From Legionellaceae bacterium (GTDB lineage Bacteria; Pseudomonadota; Gammaproteobacteria; Legionellales; Legionellaceae): a stretch of DNA of 64,000 bases. The notes under the pieces were generated by a model that ran no database searches, had not been told where the DNA came from, and worked only from the letters and a program-made list of their open reading frames with translations. Position 1 is the first letter of the stretch. The number at the start of each line of letters is the position of its first letter. This document shows positions 25,402-34,500 of the stretch, piece by piece. The position numbers and the translations under genes were made by a program. The stretch is taken from contig JAGOTG010000008.1 in assembly GCA_018061965.1 (NCBI GenBank), positions 1-64,000 on the forward strand, written 5' to 3'.

Positions 25402-27183
25402 ATGAAAAAAAACACGCCGTTATCAGTCACCCAATTTATATTCAATATCGTCAAACCCTATAAAGGATATCTTGCTATTTTTGCATTGGTAGCCTTATTT
25501 TGGGCAATCACCAATACATTACTTCCGTATATCATTAAAATCATTATTGATAAAGCGGTCGCATTCCAAGGCCATCAAGCAGCTGTTCTTCCTGCTATCC
25601 GGCCCTATATTTTTTTGTACGTTGCCTTATGGATAGGCCTGTGTCTGGATATGCGGTTATTAGATTGGGTCAAGCTTAAATTGTTTCCCAGCCTAAGACA
25701 GGACACGATCTCAAAGATGTTTGCTTATTTAAATCAACATTCACATCAGTATTTTCAAAATAATTTTGCAGGCAGTTTGACGAATAAAATTGCAGATATG
25801 CAAGGTGGCGTGGTTGATATTTTAACTATTCTTGATGATATTTATGCTCAAACTCTGGGACTAATCATTGCCGTTATAACTCTATTATTCATCCATCCGA
25901 TCTTTGCCTTTATTTTGGTAGCCTGGGTAGTCACTTTTCTCCTCATCACTTTTTTCTTTTTGCAACCCATTCAGAATTTATCCCATGTTTTTGCAGAAGC
26001 TCGGAGTTCCTTAATTGGACACATGGTGGATAGCATCAGTAATATTGTCAATATTCGCTTATTTGCCAAACACCGTTATGAAAATAGCTATATCAATGCC
26101 TCGATTGCTGACACCATCCAAAAAGACAGAACCATGTTAGGTAAAATCATCCATATGCGCGTCTGGTGGGATGTCAGTATCGTGGCCTTATTAGGAATTA
26201 ATCTTTGGATCTTGGGCAGCATGTATAGCCAAAATTTGGTCACTGTCGGAGATTTTAGTTTTATTATTACCTTATCCATTAGCATATTATGGAATCTTTG
26301 GTTTGTAGCGGGTCAATTCGTAGCGTTTTCGGAGCAAATTGGGAAATGTAGACAAGCTCTTACTATTCTGAATGCTGCGCATGATATTAAGGATGCAGAG
26401 AATGCACCACCTTTGGTAGTGAGCAAAGGCGAAATTCAATTTAACAATGTGAGTTTTCATTATAGTGAAGGCGCACAATTATTTAATAATCAAAACATCC
26501 AGCTTCATTCTGGAGAAAAAATAGGACTCGTGGGTTTTTCGGGAAGTGGCAAAAGTACTTTTGTAAATCTTATTCTCAGGCTATTTGAAGTGGAGGTGGG
26601 AGCGATCACCATTGACGGTCAAAATATTAATGCGGTCACCCAAGAATCCTTACGCGAAAGCGTCGCCTTCATTCCGCAAGACATTTCATTATTTCATCGC
26701 ACGCTCATCGAAAATATTCGCTATGGACGTTCAGATGCAAGCGATGCAGAAGTTATCGAAGCTGCAAAAAAAGCTCATTGCCACGAATTTATTAGTCAAT
26801 TGAATGATGGCTATGAATCCATGGTAGGCGAACGTGGCATCAAATTATCGGGTGGCCAACGCCAGCGGATTGCTATCGCAAGAGCACTCTTAAAAAATGC
26901 ACCGATTCTCATTTTAGATGAAGCAACTTCTGCCTTGGACTCCGTGACAGAAAAATATATTCAAGATGCGTTACATCATTTGATGCAAGGAAAAACGACG
27001 CTCGTGATTGCACACCGGTTATCTACCCTCTCTGCAATGGATAGAATTTTAGTATTAGACAATGGCCAGATTATTGAAAGCGGAACCCATGCTGAATTGC
27101 TCCAACAGCAAGGACATTATGCCACCATGTGGCATATGCAAGCGGGTGGATTTCTTCCTGAACATGGACAAAATAATGTTTGA
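25402..27183 (+). CDS. ABC transporter, fused permease/ATPase (MsbA-like exporter)
   Basis: A 593-residue half-transporter. A six-helix type I exporter domain spans about 20-320, followed by the nucleotide-binding domain with Walker A GFSGSGKST (about 379-387), Q-loop IPQDISLF, signature LSGGQRQRI (about 483), Walker B ILILDEATSALD (about 504) and the H-loop AHRLST. It would act as a homodimer exporting a lipid, peptide or drug. No neighbouring gene indicates the substrate. It starts about 40 nt after a palindromic repeat. Confidence 0.92.
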   Translation: MKKNTPLSVTQFIFNIVKPYKGYLAIFALVALFWAITNTLLPYIIKIIIDKAVAFQGHQAAVLPAIRPYIFLYVALWIGLCLDMRLLDWVKLKLFPSLRQDTISKMFAYLNQHSHQYFQNNFAGSLTNKIADMQGGVVDILTILDDIYAQTLGLIIAVITLLFIHPIFAFILVAWVVTFLLITFFFLQPIQNLSHVFAEARSSLIGHMVDSISNIVNIRLFAKHRYENSYINASIADTIQKDRTMLGKIIHMRVWWDVSIVALLGINLWILGSMYSQNLVTVGDFSFIITLSISILWNLWFVAGQFVAFSEQIGKCRQALTILNAAHDIKDAENAPPLVVSKGEIQFNNVSFHYSEGAQLFNNQNIQLHSGEKIGLVGFSGSGKSTFVNLILRLFEVEVGAITIDGQNINAVTQESLRESVAFIPQDISLFHRTLIENIRYGRSDASDAEVIEAAKKAHCHEFISQLNDGYESMVGERGIKLSGGQRQRIAIARALLKNAPILILDEATSALDSVTEKYIQDALHHLMQGKTTLVIAHRLSTLSAMDRILVLDNGQIIESGTHAELLQQQGHYATMWHMQAGGFLPEHGQNNV

Positions 27184-27259
27184 AGTCTGAATTTGTCAAA
27201 AGCCCCTAAGATCCATAGGATAGCCATGAAATTATTCACTGCTGAATTGGACTATTCAA

Positions 27260-27550
27260 TCATCCTGCAAGCGCAACAAGAACATGCTTCGGATCATTTT
27301 TTATCGCTCTCAACAATGCTTTAGCCGGACCGGTAGGCTCACGTCTACCCTGCTCCCAATTTCTCAATGTACCCAGTTTAACATCAATTAATTTGCAGAA
27401 TTTATCTTGGGTTAATCCAGTTGCCATTCGAATGCTTTTCACCTGAATGGGATCAACAACAAATTCACTGGATGGCGCCCGTTCACCATCGATAATTTCA
27501 TTCATTTGAGTCATGCTTTCAACTAATTTATCAAACAAATTGCTGTCCAT
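27260..27550 (-). CDS. orphan antitoxin with helix-turn-helix (NadS/HigA type)
   Basis: A 96-residue XRE-family DNA-binding protein whose HTH lies at about residues 40-90 (IRMATGLTQDKFCKLIDVKLGTLRNWEQGRREPTGP, split here by family position). ATG at 27548-27550 is preferred over a GTG further out, because GGGGTGG lies 6 nt upstream. Antitoxins of this type are normally the second gene of a RelE/HigB-like toxin-antitoxin operon and repress their own promoter. Here the toxin gene is reduced to a remnant (27562-27648), while the promoter and operator are intact. It may survive as a stand-alone regulator. Confidence 0.8.
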   Translation of the reverse strand: MDSNLFDKLVESMTQMNEIIDGERAPSSEFVVDPIQVKSIRMATGLTQDKFCKLIDVKLGTLRNWEQGRREPTGPAKALLRAIKNDPKHVLVALAG

Positions 27551-27561
27551 GATCACCACCC

Positions 27562-27648
27562 CTAATTTAATTTACGTAATATTTTCTTTTGTTTTTCAGT
27601 CAAATTATCTTGTATGCCCTTTTTATAAACTAAGGACTTACAAGCATA
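27562..27648 (-). pseudogene. remnant of a RelE/HigB-like toxin gene
   Basis: Directly upstream of the antitoxin, a minus-strand open stretch reads SLVYKKGIQDNLTEKQKKIL and stops at TAG (27562-27564), 11 nt before the antitoxin ATG. This resembles the C-terminus of toxins paired with NadS-type antitoxins (K..qdnLt..e...L). The rest of the toxin is missing; a stop closes the frame at 27649-27651, right at the promoter. An internal deletion is the simplest explanation. Confidence 0.55.
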
Positions 27649-27653
27649 TCAAA

Positions 27654-27682
27654 AGTATACTCTAGATACGCAAGTAAGTCAA
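27654..27682 (-). promoter_or_regulatory. toxin-antitoxin promoter with palindromic operator
   Basis: On the minus strand, TTGACT (complement of 27677-27682) and TATACT (complement of 27654-27659) are exactly 17 bp apart. The palindrome AGTATACT overlaps the -10, as expected for autorepression by the antitoxin. Confidence 0.7.
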
Positions 27683-27862
27683 TGGCGCATAAAATGAACT
27701 GCCTTCGAGTTATTAAAAAATTAAACCTCATTCAAAGCCTGTATTCATCATAAACAATGCAAGGTTTCTACCAACATTGATTACTTAAATAATTTGTAAT
27801 ATTTGCGTCAGCATAGCATAATTTATACCAGGAAGTTTGCCTCTCTAGTTTGGAAATACCAC

Positions 27863-28288
27863 ATGCCGAAATCTAAAATCCTGATTGTTTGGTCAAATTA
27901 TTACGGCGAACTTGCTGAACAACAATTGGAAAGCTGTGTACAACTCTTACAACAGTCTGAATATGCCTATACCATAGAAACCGTAGCCGCCGGCACTTAT
28001 GAAATACCGGTTGTGATGCAATATTATCATCGCAATGAGCCTTTTGATGGCTATATTCCACTGAGCTTATTGCTCCAAGGCAGCACGGACCATTACGAAT
28101 TTATTTGGGAGCACGTGAAAGAATGTTTTATTCGCTTTGCTTTGGATGGCTTATTACTTGGCAATGGCATCATCTCTGCGCCTAGTCCGGAAATCATGCG
28201 AGAACGAGTTGCGAATGGTGAGCGGGTCAAAGAAGCTTTTCTTGCCATCGATTATTTAATTAAATTTAAAAACAGACATCGAAAATGA
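27863..28288 (+). CDS. lumazine synthase-like protein, copy 1
   Basis: A 141-residue protein of the 6,7-dimethyl-8-ribityllumazine synthase fold. Blocks are KILIVWSNYY (in place of SRFN), AAGTYEIPVV (in place of PGAFEIP), LLLQGSTDHYEFI with the catalytic histidine, and LGNGIISAPS. RibH makes the lumazine precursor of riboflavin; the deviations at the substrate loops make this a diverged paralog. The frame begins at 27803, but ATG 27863 with GGAA 8 nt upstream fits the family N-terminus. The second copy follows 53 nt later. No other riboflavin gene is in the window. Confidence 0.7.
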   Translation: MPKSKILIVWSNYYGELAEQQLESCVQLLQQSEYAYTIETVAAGTYEIPVVMQYYHRNEPFDGYIPLSLLLQGSTDHYEFIWEHVKECFIRFALDGLLLGNGIISAPSPEIMRERVANGERVKEAFLAIDYLIKFKNRHRK

Positions 28289-28300
28289 GGTAACTCCCCG

Positions 28301-28334
28301 GTACGCCATCCTGAGCGTAGCGAAGGATCTGGAG
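28301..28334 (+). repeat. dispersed palindromic repeat, single arm
   Basis: The segment contains CATCCTGAGCGTAGCGAAGGATCT, one arm of the family seen complete at 46446-46531. Its end carries the GGAG that serves as Shine-Dalgarno for the second lumazine synthase-like gene. Confidence 0.6.
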
Positions 28335-28341
28335 TTAGAAA

Positions 28342-28773
28342 ATGAGTAAAATTTTAATTGTTTCTTCGAATATCCACCAAGAGCTGGCTGCAAAACAACT
28401 TGCTAACTGTCTAGACATCGTTAAAGCATCCGCATACGATTTTCAAATTGAAACCGTTGAAGCGGGTACTTATGAAATTCCTTTTGTCATACAGGCTTAT
28501 CATAAAAATCATAGCTTTGATGGGTATATCGCGTTGGGACTGGTATTAAAAAAAAATCCAGATCATTATGATTACATCATGTCGCATATCAAAACCTGCT
28601 TTACAAAATTCGCCCTGAAAAATATAGCCGTTGGCAATGGCATCATTACAGGCTCAGATATGCAGGAATTAGCAACCCATATTGATAGCAGCGATCCCTG
28701 TCTGTCTGCATACCCGTCTGCGTTGCATGCGGTTGACTATCTGATCAAATTGAAGAATCGTTTACAAGAATAA
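28342..28773 (+). CDS. lumazine synthase-like protein, copy 2
   Basis: A 143-residue paralog of the preceding gene with clear similarity along its length: KILIVSSNIHQELA, EAGTYEIPFVIQAYH, LGLVLKKNPDHYDYI and VGNGIITG. The histidine of the DHY motif is kept, but the basic residues that bind phosphate in the C-terminal part of true RibH (ER...NKG) are not recognisable. GGAG 7 nt before the ATG comes from the palindromic repeat. The tandem pair may form a mixed or repurposed lumazine-synthase-type shell, or retain a riboflavin role; the sequence does not decide. Confidence 0.7.
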   Translation: MSKILIVSSNIHQELAAKQLANCLDIVKASAYDFQIETVEAGTYEIPFVIQAYHKNHSFDGYIALGLVLKKNPDHYDYIMSHIKTCFTKFALKNIAVGNGIITGSDMQELATHIDSSDPCLSAYPSALHAVDYLIKLKNRLQE

Positions 28774-28798
28774 GATGCCGCAGACTAGCCGCGGCATC
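28774..28798. terminator. hairpin between convergent genes
   Basis: GATGCCGC (28774-28781) pairs with GCGGCATC (28791-28798), directly after the stop of the second lumazine synthase-like gene and before the convergent 863-aa protein gene. There is no T run. Confidence 0.4.
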
Positions 28799-28830
28799 TA
28801 GGCACTACGAGGAGAAGATCGAGCGTGACG

Positions 28831-31422
28831 TTAAAAGCTACTATCAACACCACCATCCATGCGAAAATCTCCTTTCCTGCCAAGCTCCTCCCCATGATCA
28901 GAGCGAGAATCATCATCACCGTGCGCGAACATACTTAGCCTGCGGGTAGAATGCATCATCGCAGGACTTTCCGTGAAATAAGTCGCTAATCTAGACGCTT
29001 CCTTTGAATGTAATGTTTCTGCAAATTCTTTAATACCCGCCATTATTGGCTCAAACTTTCCAGCGAAGATCGCATCCTTTTTAGGCGTGACCTTTTTATA
29101 TTCTCGAGGCTTAGGGTCCTCACTTACCTCAGCTGTTGCACTTTGTTGATGTAGTAACACATCCTGTAACTCATCTACTAACTCAGTTCCAGATTCAGTC
29201 AAGGTAGTAACTGCTGCACACACCTTACGCTGCCAGTCATTCTCAGGAGCCAGCACATTAAACTCAACATCTTGGCAGTCTGTAAGCTCGTCCAACAACG
29301 CTTGAAGCGCTAGTTGTTTTTTATCAAGCGCCGCACCCTTAGCTACAAACTTTTGTATGTCGTTAAAAAATGTACCCTGATCAATCGACCTAAGTTGCTG
29401 TTGAAACCCGGTTAACTGTTCTCGAATGTTATTATGAAACGCAATTAATCGATGAATTTCTTCTCTAACCGGCTTAACCGAACTCATAATTTCTAAATCT
29501 TTTTTAGGTTGTTTTTGGGTAGCATTTAAAATATCGGTTAATTCTGACCCAACATCATTGTAAACACCGCGCTGCTCTTCCGTTACCATGAAAGTACTTT
29601 CCCCCACAAATTGATAGGCAAGGATTTTATTAATCGAATTTTGCAAAGAGGCACAATCCGTTTGATAAAAAGTCTTTTTACTCTTGGATTTGTCGGCCTC
29701 TACTTTTTCTTGAAGGCGTGTAATACTATCCCTTATGTGATCAATGATTGTTTTATCTTCCTGATCAGCACCTTCTAAAAGAAGATCTTGCGAAAGAGGA
29801 ATGTTGGGCAGCTCCACTTCATCATTAGCCTCCAGCAACTCTTGAAGCTTCTCTGCCATAGCAGTCAATGACGCTTTAAATGCTTCTTTTGTCACTCTAC
29901 AATTGTCCCACATTTCGTTTACTTCTTCTTCGGAGCTTTCAAAATCCAGAATATGTGATTCGAATACGTAACCACTAGCGGCTGTTTTAGATTTGTCTTC
30001 TGATGGATCATGAGCTTCTTCTCGAGCTCCCGTGACTTCATTTGCTATTTGCTCCAAAAGACCTGTAGTCAGTTTTTGCAATATACTTTGCTGTACGCTT
30101 TCCAATATCTCTTCTTGCGCCTTAGCCAAAACCTGGGCCGCCTGGCTTCCGAGCGCTGAGGAATTTTCTACCCCACGTTCTCTCCTCACCGCCATTTCTA
30201 CCGCTTGCTCTAAATTTTTAATTCCATGTTCCATCAATAGCCGAAGCTGAGGTTCTTCATCCATATCTTTTATATGAGTAATTGCAAGCTCTTCTATTTT
30301 ACTTTGCAATATCTTATCGAGCGTTTGACCTTCTCCATAATGTTTTGCCAGGATGGCTTGAAGCTTGTCCTCATCACCATCCTGTTCATGTTTTCGACCC
30401 AAAATCTTTTGACGCCACTCGTCCATGACGACTAAATGTCTATCTGCCCCGTAGTGTTTGTCTACCATCGCTTTAAGTGCTTGGTCAAGGAATGCGCTTT
30501 TTCGCATTTCTTTAATAATATTTAAGGTGTTATCTACTTCATTTGAAAATAACCAATTCGAAGCCTTAACCAACCACGCGCTATCATATTTCTGCATTGC
30601 ATCTGCCAAATGCGTATAATTTCCCGAGTCAAGATATTGTATAATGTTTATCATGACATCACGCATAGCTGGATTGATATCCTCCCTACTCAAATAAGTA
30701 GAAATTTTTCCATACATACCCTTAACGATATCCGCCACCAGCTGCTCTTGGGTACGAGGATCATCGTGTTTTGCAAGTTGCGTACGAATCCCTGCGTGCT
30801 GTCTTAAGTTCGCGAACAAGGGAATAAACTCGGGTTCGATGAATCTATCAAATTCTGCTAATGGATTAAGAGTTAAGACATGGTGGATTAACTGAATATA
30901 TTTCTCTGGTTGCAATGTTGTGTAATTTGAAACCAAACCTAATCCAACAGCATATGAAGGGCTAAACAAGGTTGGAAACAAAGTCTGGATAAATACCCAA
31001 TCTTGAGCAGCATTAAAATCACAAAGAACTTTAGGTTCTCCTGTTCCATCAAAATAGGATAATTGTCTGGTACGCGTATTTAAAATATATCCTCTTGAAG
31101 TAAGTGAAGACACAGGATCTGCATATATGGGCAGCCCAGAAGTAAAATAAGTTAAAACTTCTTTATTTATTTTATCCCAAGCACCTAACCCACTAACGCT
31201 TGGATTGTCAGCATAGCGGTTTAATTTTTTTGCTAAATTGTTGTAAGTCTCATTACGCGGAATAGACTCATGTGGTTTAGGCTGTCCCTTTATGTCTGAC
31301 TCAAGTCTGACGCTCTCAGTAACCAAACCTGCATGCTGAATATCGCGTTGCAATGTATGGCTAGTCGAAAAAACTCGATATTCATACTCACGCAGACCTC
31401 GATCATCAAAACTACTTGTCAT
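28831..31422 (-). CDS. large helical/coiled-coil protein, partner of the SecA-like giant
   Basis: The frame opens at 31443, but AGGGG 6 nt before the ATG at 31420-31422 favours that start, giving 863 residues (MTSSFDDRGL...). The N-terminal 230 residues are globular, with RGYILNTRTRQLSYFDG. From about 280 to 790 it is highly charged and helical with many glutamate/lysine/leucine runs that suggest coiled coils. The C-terminus is polar, rich in S, D and G. There is no signal peptide, membrane helix or known domain. It lies 116 nt after the 3011-aa gene on the same strand, with no obvious terminator between, so the two are probably one operon and may interact. Confidence 0.65.
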   Translation of the reverse strand: MTSSFDDRGLREYEYRVFSTSHTLQRDIQHAGLVTESVRLESDIKGQPKPHESIPRNETYNNLAKKLNRYADNPSVSGLGAWDKINKEVLTYFTSGLPIYADPVSSLTSRGYILNTRTRQLSYFDGTGEPKVLCDFNAAQDWVFIQTLFPTLFSPSYAVGLGLVSNYTTLQPEKYIQLIHHVLTLNPLAEFDRFIEPEFIPLFANLRQHAGIRTQLAKHDDPRTQEQLVADIVKGMYGKISTYLSREDINPAMRDVMINIIQYLDSGNYTHLADAMQKYDSAWLVKASNWLFSNEVDNTLNIIKEMRKSAFLDQALKAMVDKHYGADRHLVVMDEWRQKILGRKHEQDGDEDKLQAILAKHYGEGQTLDKILQSKIEELAITHIKDMDEEPQLRLLMEHGIKNLEQAVEMAVRRERGVENSSALGSQAAQVLAKAQEEILESVQQSILQKLTTGLLEQIANEVTGAREEAHDPSEDKSKTAASGYVFESHILDFESSEEEVNEMWDNCRVTKEAFKASLTAMAEKLQELLEANDEVELPNIPLSQDLLLEGADQEDKTIIDHIRDSITRLQEKVEADKSKSKKTFYQTDCASLQNSINKILAYQFVGESTFMVTEEQRGVYNDVGSELTDILNATQKQPKKDLEIMSSVKPVREEIHRLIAFHNNIREQLTGFQQQLRSIDQGTFFNDIQKFVAKGAALDKKQLALQALLDELTDCQDVEFNVLAPENDWQRKVCAAVTTLTESGTELVDELQDVLLHQQSATAEVSEDPKPREYKKVTPKKDAIFAGKFEPIMAGIKEFAETLHSKEASRLATYFTESPAMMHSTRRLSMFAHGDDDSRSDHGEELGRKGDFRMDGGVDSSF

Positions 31423-31537
31423 CATATTCCCCTTAATGTGCATATAATATACAATATAGATTACGTTTTAGCATAAATCAAATTTTTAGAGCTTGATCAC
31501 ACCACGCGATTTTTTGCGTTTATATTTCTCAATCCGT

Positions 31538-34500
31538 TTAACCAAAAAATCCAGGACGACGCAGAGATGGATCTACAACCGTCACAGGGGAGTCATCTGT
31601 TGATTTATTTTGCCCCAATTTATTCATCTCAACCTGTAAGCCTTCAGGGGTTAAATCTTCAGAATAAGCGTCTGCTAAGCGTTTTAAGAAACTGATATCA
31701 GCGTGATTAAACTTGTTAACCGTAGTAAAAAATTGTTCGCGCTTTTCTAATGTAGGGAAGTTAAAGAAAATACCACACCAATTTTTATATTCGTCTTCAT
31801 TGATAGGCGTAGTAAAAACATCTTTGCTTGCAATGAGACCATAAGCGAACAAGAAGTCGTTAAATGCGGTCGCTGCAACTTGAATTCGGTGGATACGTTG
31901 TTGCAGAGCCACCCCACCATTATCAAAGCTATGCCTGCCAGGAAGATCCATTAAATCTTTCAGCACCACTCTCGCAGGCATATAGGGAGGGATCCAAGCT
32001 AACAGCGTCAAGAATTTAGCTTGATCTTCCTCATTCACAATTCTATCTACTTTTGCTTGCATGTCTCGATAGTCCCTGCTTGTGTAGCCAGGCCTTTGAT
32101 TGAAAAAACTCAATAATTCTGCTGTTTTTTTGCTGCAGTCTAAGGTACTAAGAGGCGTATTCTCCAAGTTTTTTTGGAATAGAGCCCCGATTAAAGGCCT
32201 AATCATATACGGCTCAGCCTTCAATACTTTATGATTCTTTACAAGATATTCTATGCATCGCGGTTCAAGCGCTTTTGATGTGTTTATTTTGTTTAAAAAA
32301 AACACTATATCTTCTTGCGTCATGCAAATCTTACATAAATCAACGATCGCTCTTGGCCATAGATTCACTTTTTCTAAAAGCTCTCCGTGGTCTCTCACAG
32401 GAAAGGTGTCGTGGACAATCTCTTGAATAAACCCAATATCAGGTGTCCCAGCAACGGCGGCAAGAAATAATTTGTTGAAAGCTCTTAACTCTGCAGCATC
32501 TTTTGGAACTCGTATGTTTTTGGTAAAAAATTCATCCAGACGCGCTGCGTACGTCTCAGCAATATCTGCATCATTCGCCAGAAAATCCATCGCTGCTACC
32601 CAGGATTCACCAGAAATGCTATGACAGTTAGGATATGTTTTTACTAAGTGAGTAAAGGTTGCCACTTGCTCGGCATTCAGCAATGAAAATGCTTGGTACA
32701 TGTTGTCAAGCTGCTCGCCGTCTTCTCCATACAAAGCTGTAACGGAAGGACCAACACGCCGCTCATATTCGCTTCTAGTTGTTAACCATGCTTGGTGGAA
32801 TGCGATCAGTGCTTCCATGCGAACATCTTCATTCCCTTGTAGATAATGAGCTTCAGAGGGATGCTTAAGCATCTGCTCAGGTTGCGGAGGTTGAATTCGC
32901 GTGATCGCATAAAATTCATCTAAAAGAGCACGCGATTGTGAGCCATCTAGATCTGTGGCCCAAATGGCTTCAATCGCTTGTTTGCATGCTTTCCATTCTT
33001 GCTTGAACGCACTCCTCACTGCAGCAGGTATCTCAGATAAATATTCAATCACTTGACCAGAGCCTTCTGCAATCAAATCATCGCGTTCATTCGTACGTTG
33101 CTTACTTTCTGCTTTAAGTTGATGCTGTAACCTAAGTAAAGTACGTGTGTGTAAATACTGTTTTTTGATGTCAGAGTCGCCTATGATCATCCGCCACTTC
33201 AAATTATTGTCGCCTTGGTGTTTTGCTAATTTTTCATCTAAATGCCCTGTTTCATATTCAAGTAATGCTGCAAAGCGCGCATCGCTCTCCAGCAAATATT
33301 TTTCCACTTCTAGTTTAATCGGCTCATAATTGATAATATCTTCGCAGACACCGCCCGCGGCGTTGCGGCCTTGTCGGCCTTTTTCTTGTTTCTCAACTTC
33401 TGGCGCAGCGGGATAAGTTCGGATAACTTTTAAGCCTAAGGCTAGATCATCAGGTTTGATATCCGTTCCGCGCCCCATCCGAGAGCTGATGGTAACCGCC
33501 CGGGCTTTCCCTGCATCTTTAACAATTTCCGCTTCACTCAAGCCTTGGGCATTGGTATCCAGCACAACACCACGTTCTCCTTGCAACGCAAGTTGAATTG
33601 CTTTACCCATACGCTCAACTGCCTTATCATCCTCACAAGTAATCAGGATAGGCTGTTCAGAATTAGCTCGAATAGAAGCGATGATTCGTGCGATTTGTTC
33701 TGCTTCATTCACTGCGTAAACAGGGGGTAAAAATATCGTTTTGACTTTTTCATGGGTTGGGAGCTTGATAACAGTATCAATACCAAATTCTCTTTTATAA
33801 AATGCTAAAGCTTCCTCATTACCGGGTGTGCCAGTACATCCTTCAAGATGTTTGTAATAATTCTTTAACACATACCGTGCATTTAAAGACAGAGCAATTT
33901 CAGATTCAGGTTCTATAAAGAAATTGGGCCGCTCACCTGCCGAGATGGCTTCTTGATTCAGCCTCACATGCAAGAATTGTTGGACCAAATCGCTGTAGGT
34001 AGAGCCATGGTAGACTTGGTTGTTGATCATGACCTTGGCAAAGCGTGTATCTAAGGTTACGGAGTCAGATATTTTCTTTTGATCATCCATCACACAAAAT
34101 TCAACGCCTTCCTCCAGTCCTTTCGCCATATGGGCGGCAGACAATATTTTCAGTAATTTTTGATTACGTAATGTCACATCTCCAGAGGCCAGGTATTTTT
34201 GAAAAAAATTGGATTTATCAGGTGCTATGCTCAAAGAAGCCGCTTGTAATTTCTGATAAAGCGCTTCTAAATCTGGTTTTTCAGCAATCTCGAAATGATT
34301 GCCTGCTAAGGTGTCTTTATTTTCTAAATAAAAATCATACGTAACCTGATACACCCATGCGTCAAAATTATAAACCGATGTGGCGTCAGCTTGGTCAGAA
34401 TAATTAAACAGCGTGTTTTCAAACCGCATAATGTGATCAGCTTCATCCATGAAGGCGACCCGATTTTCTGCATGCATATCAAATTGGGCTTTAGCATCCC

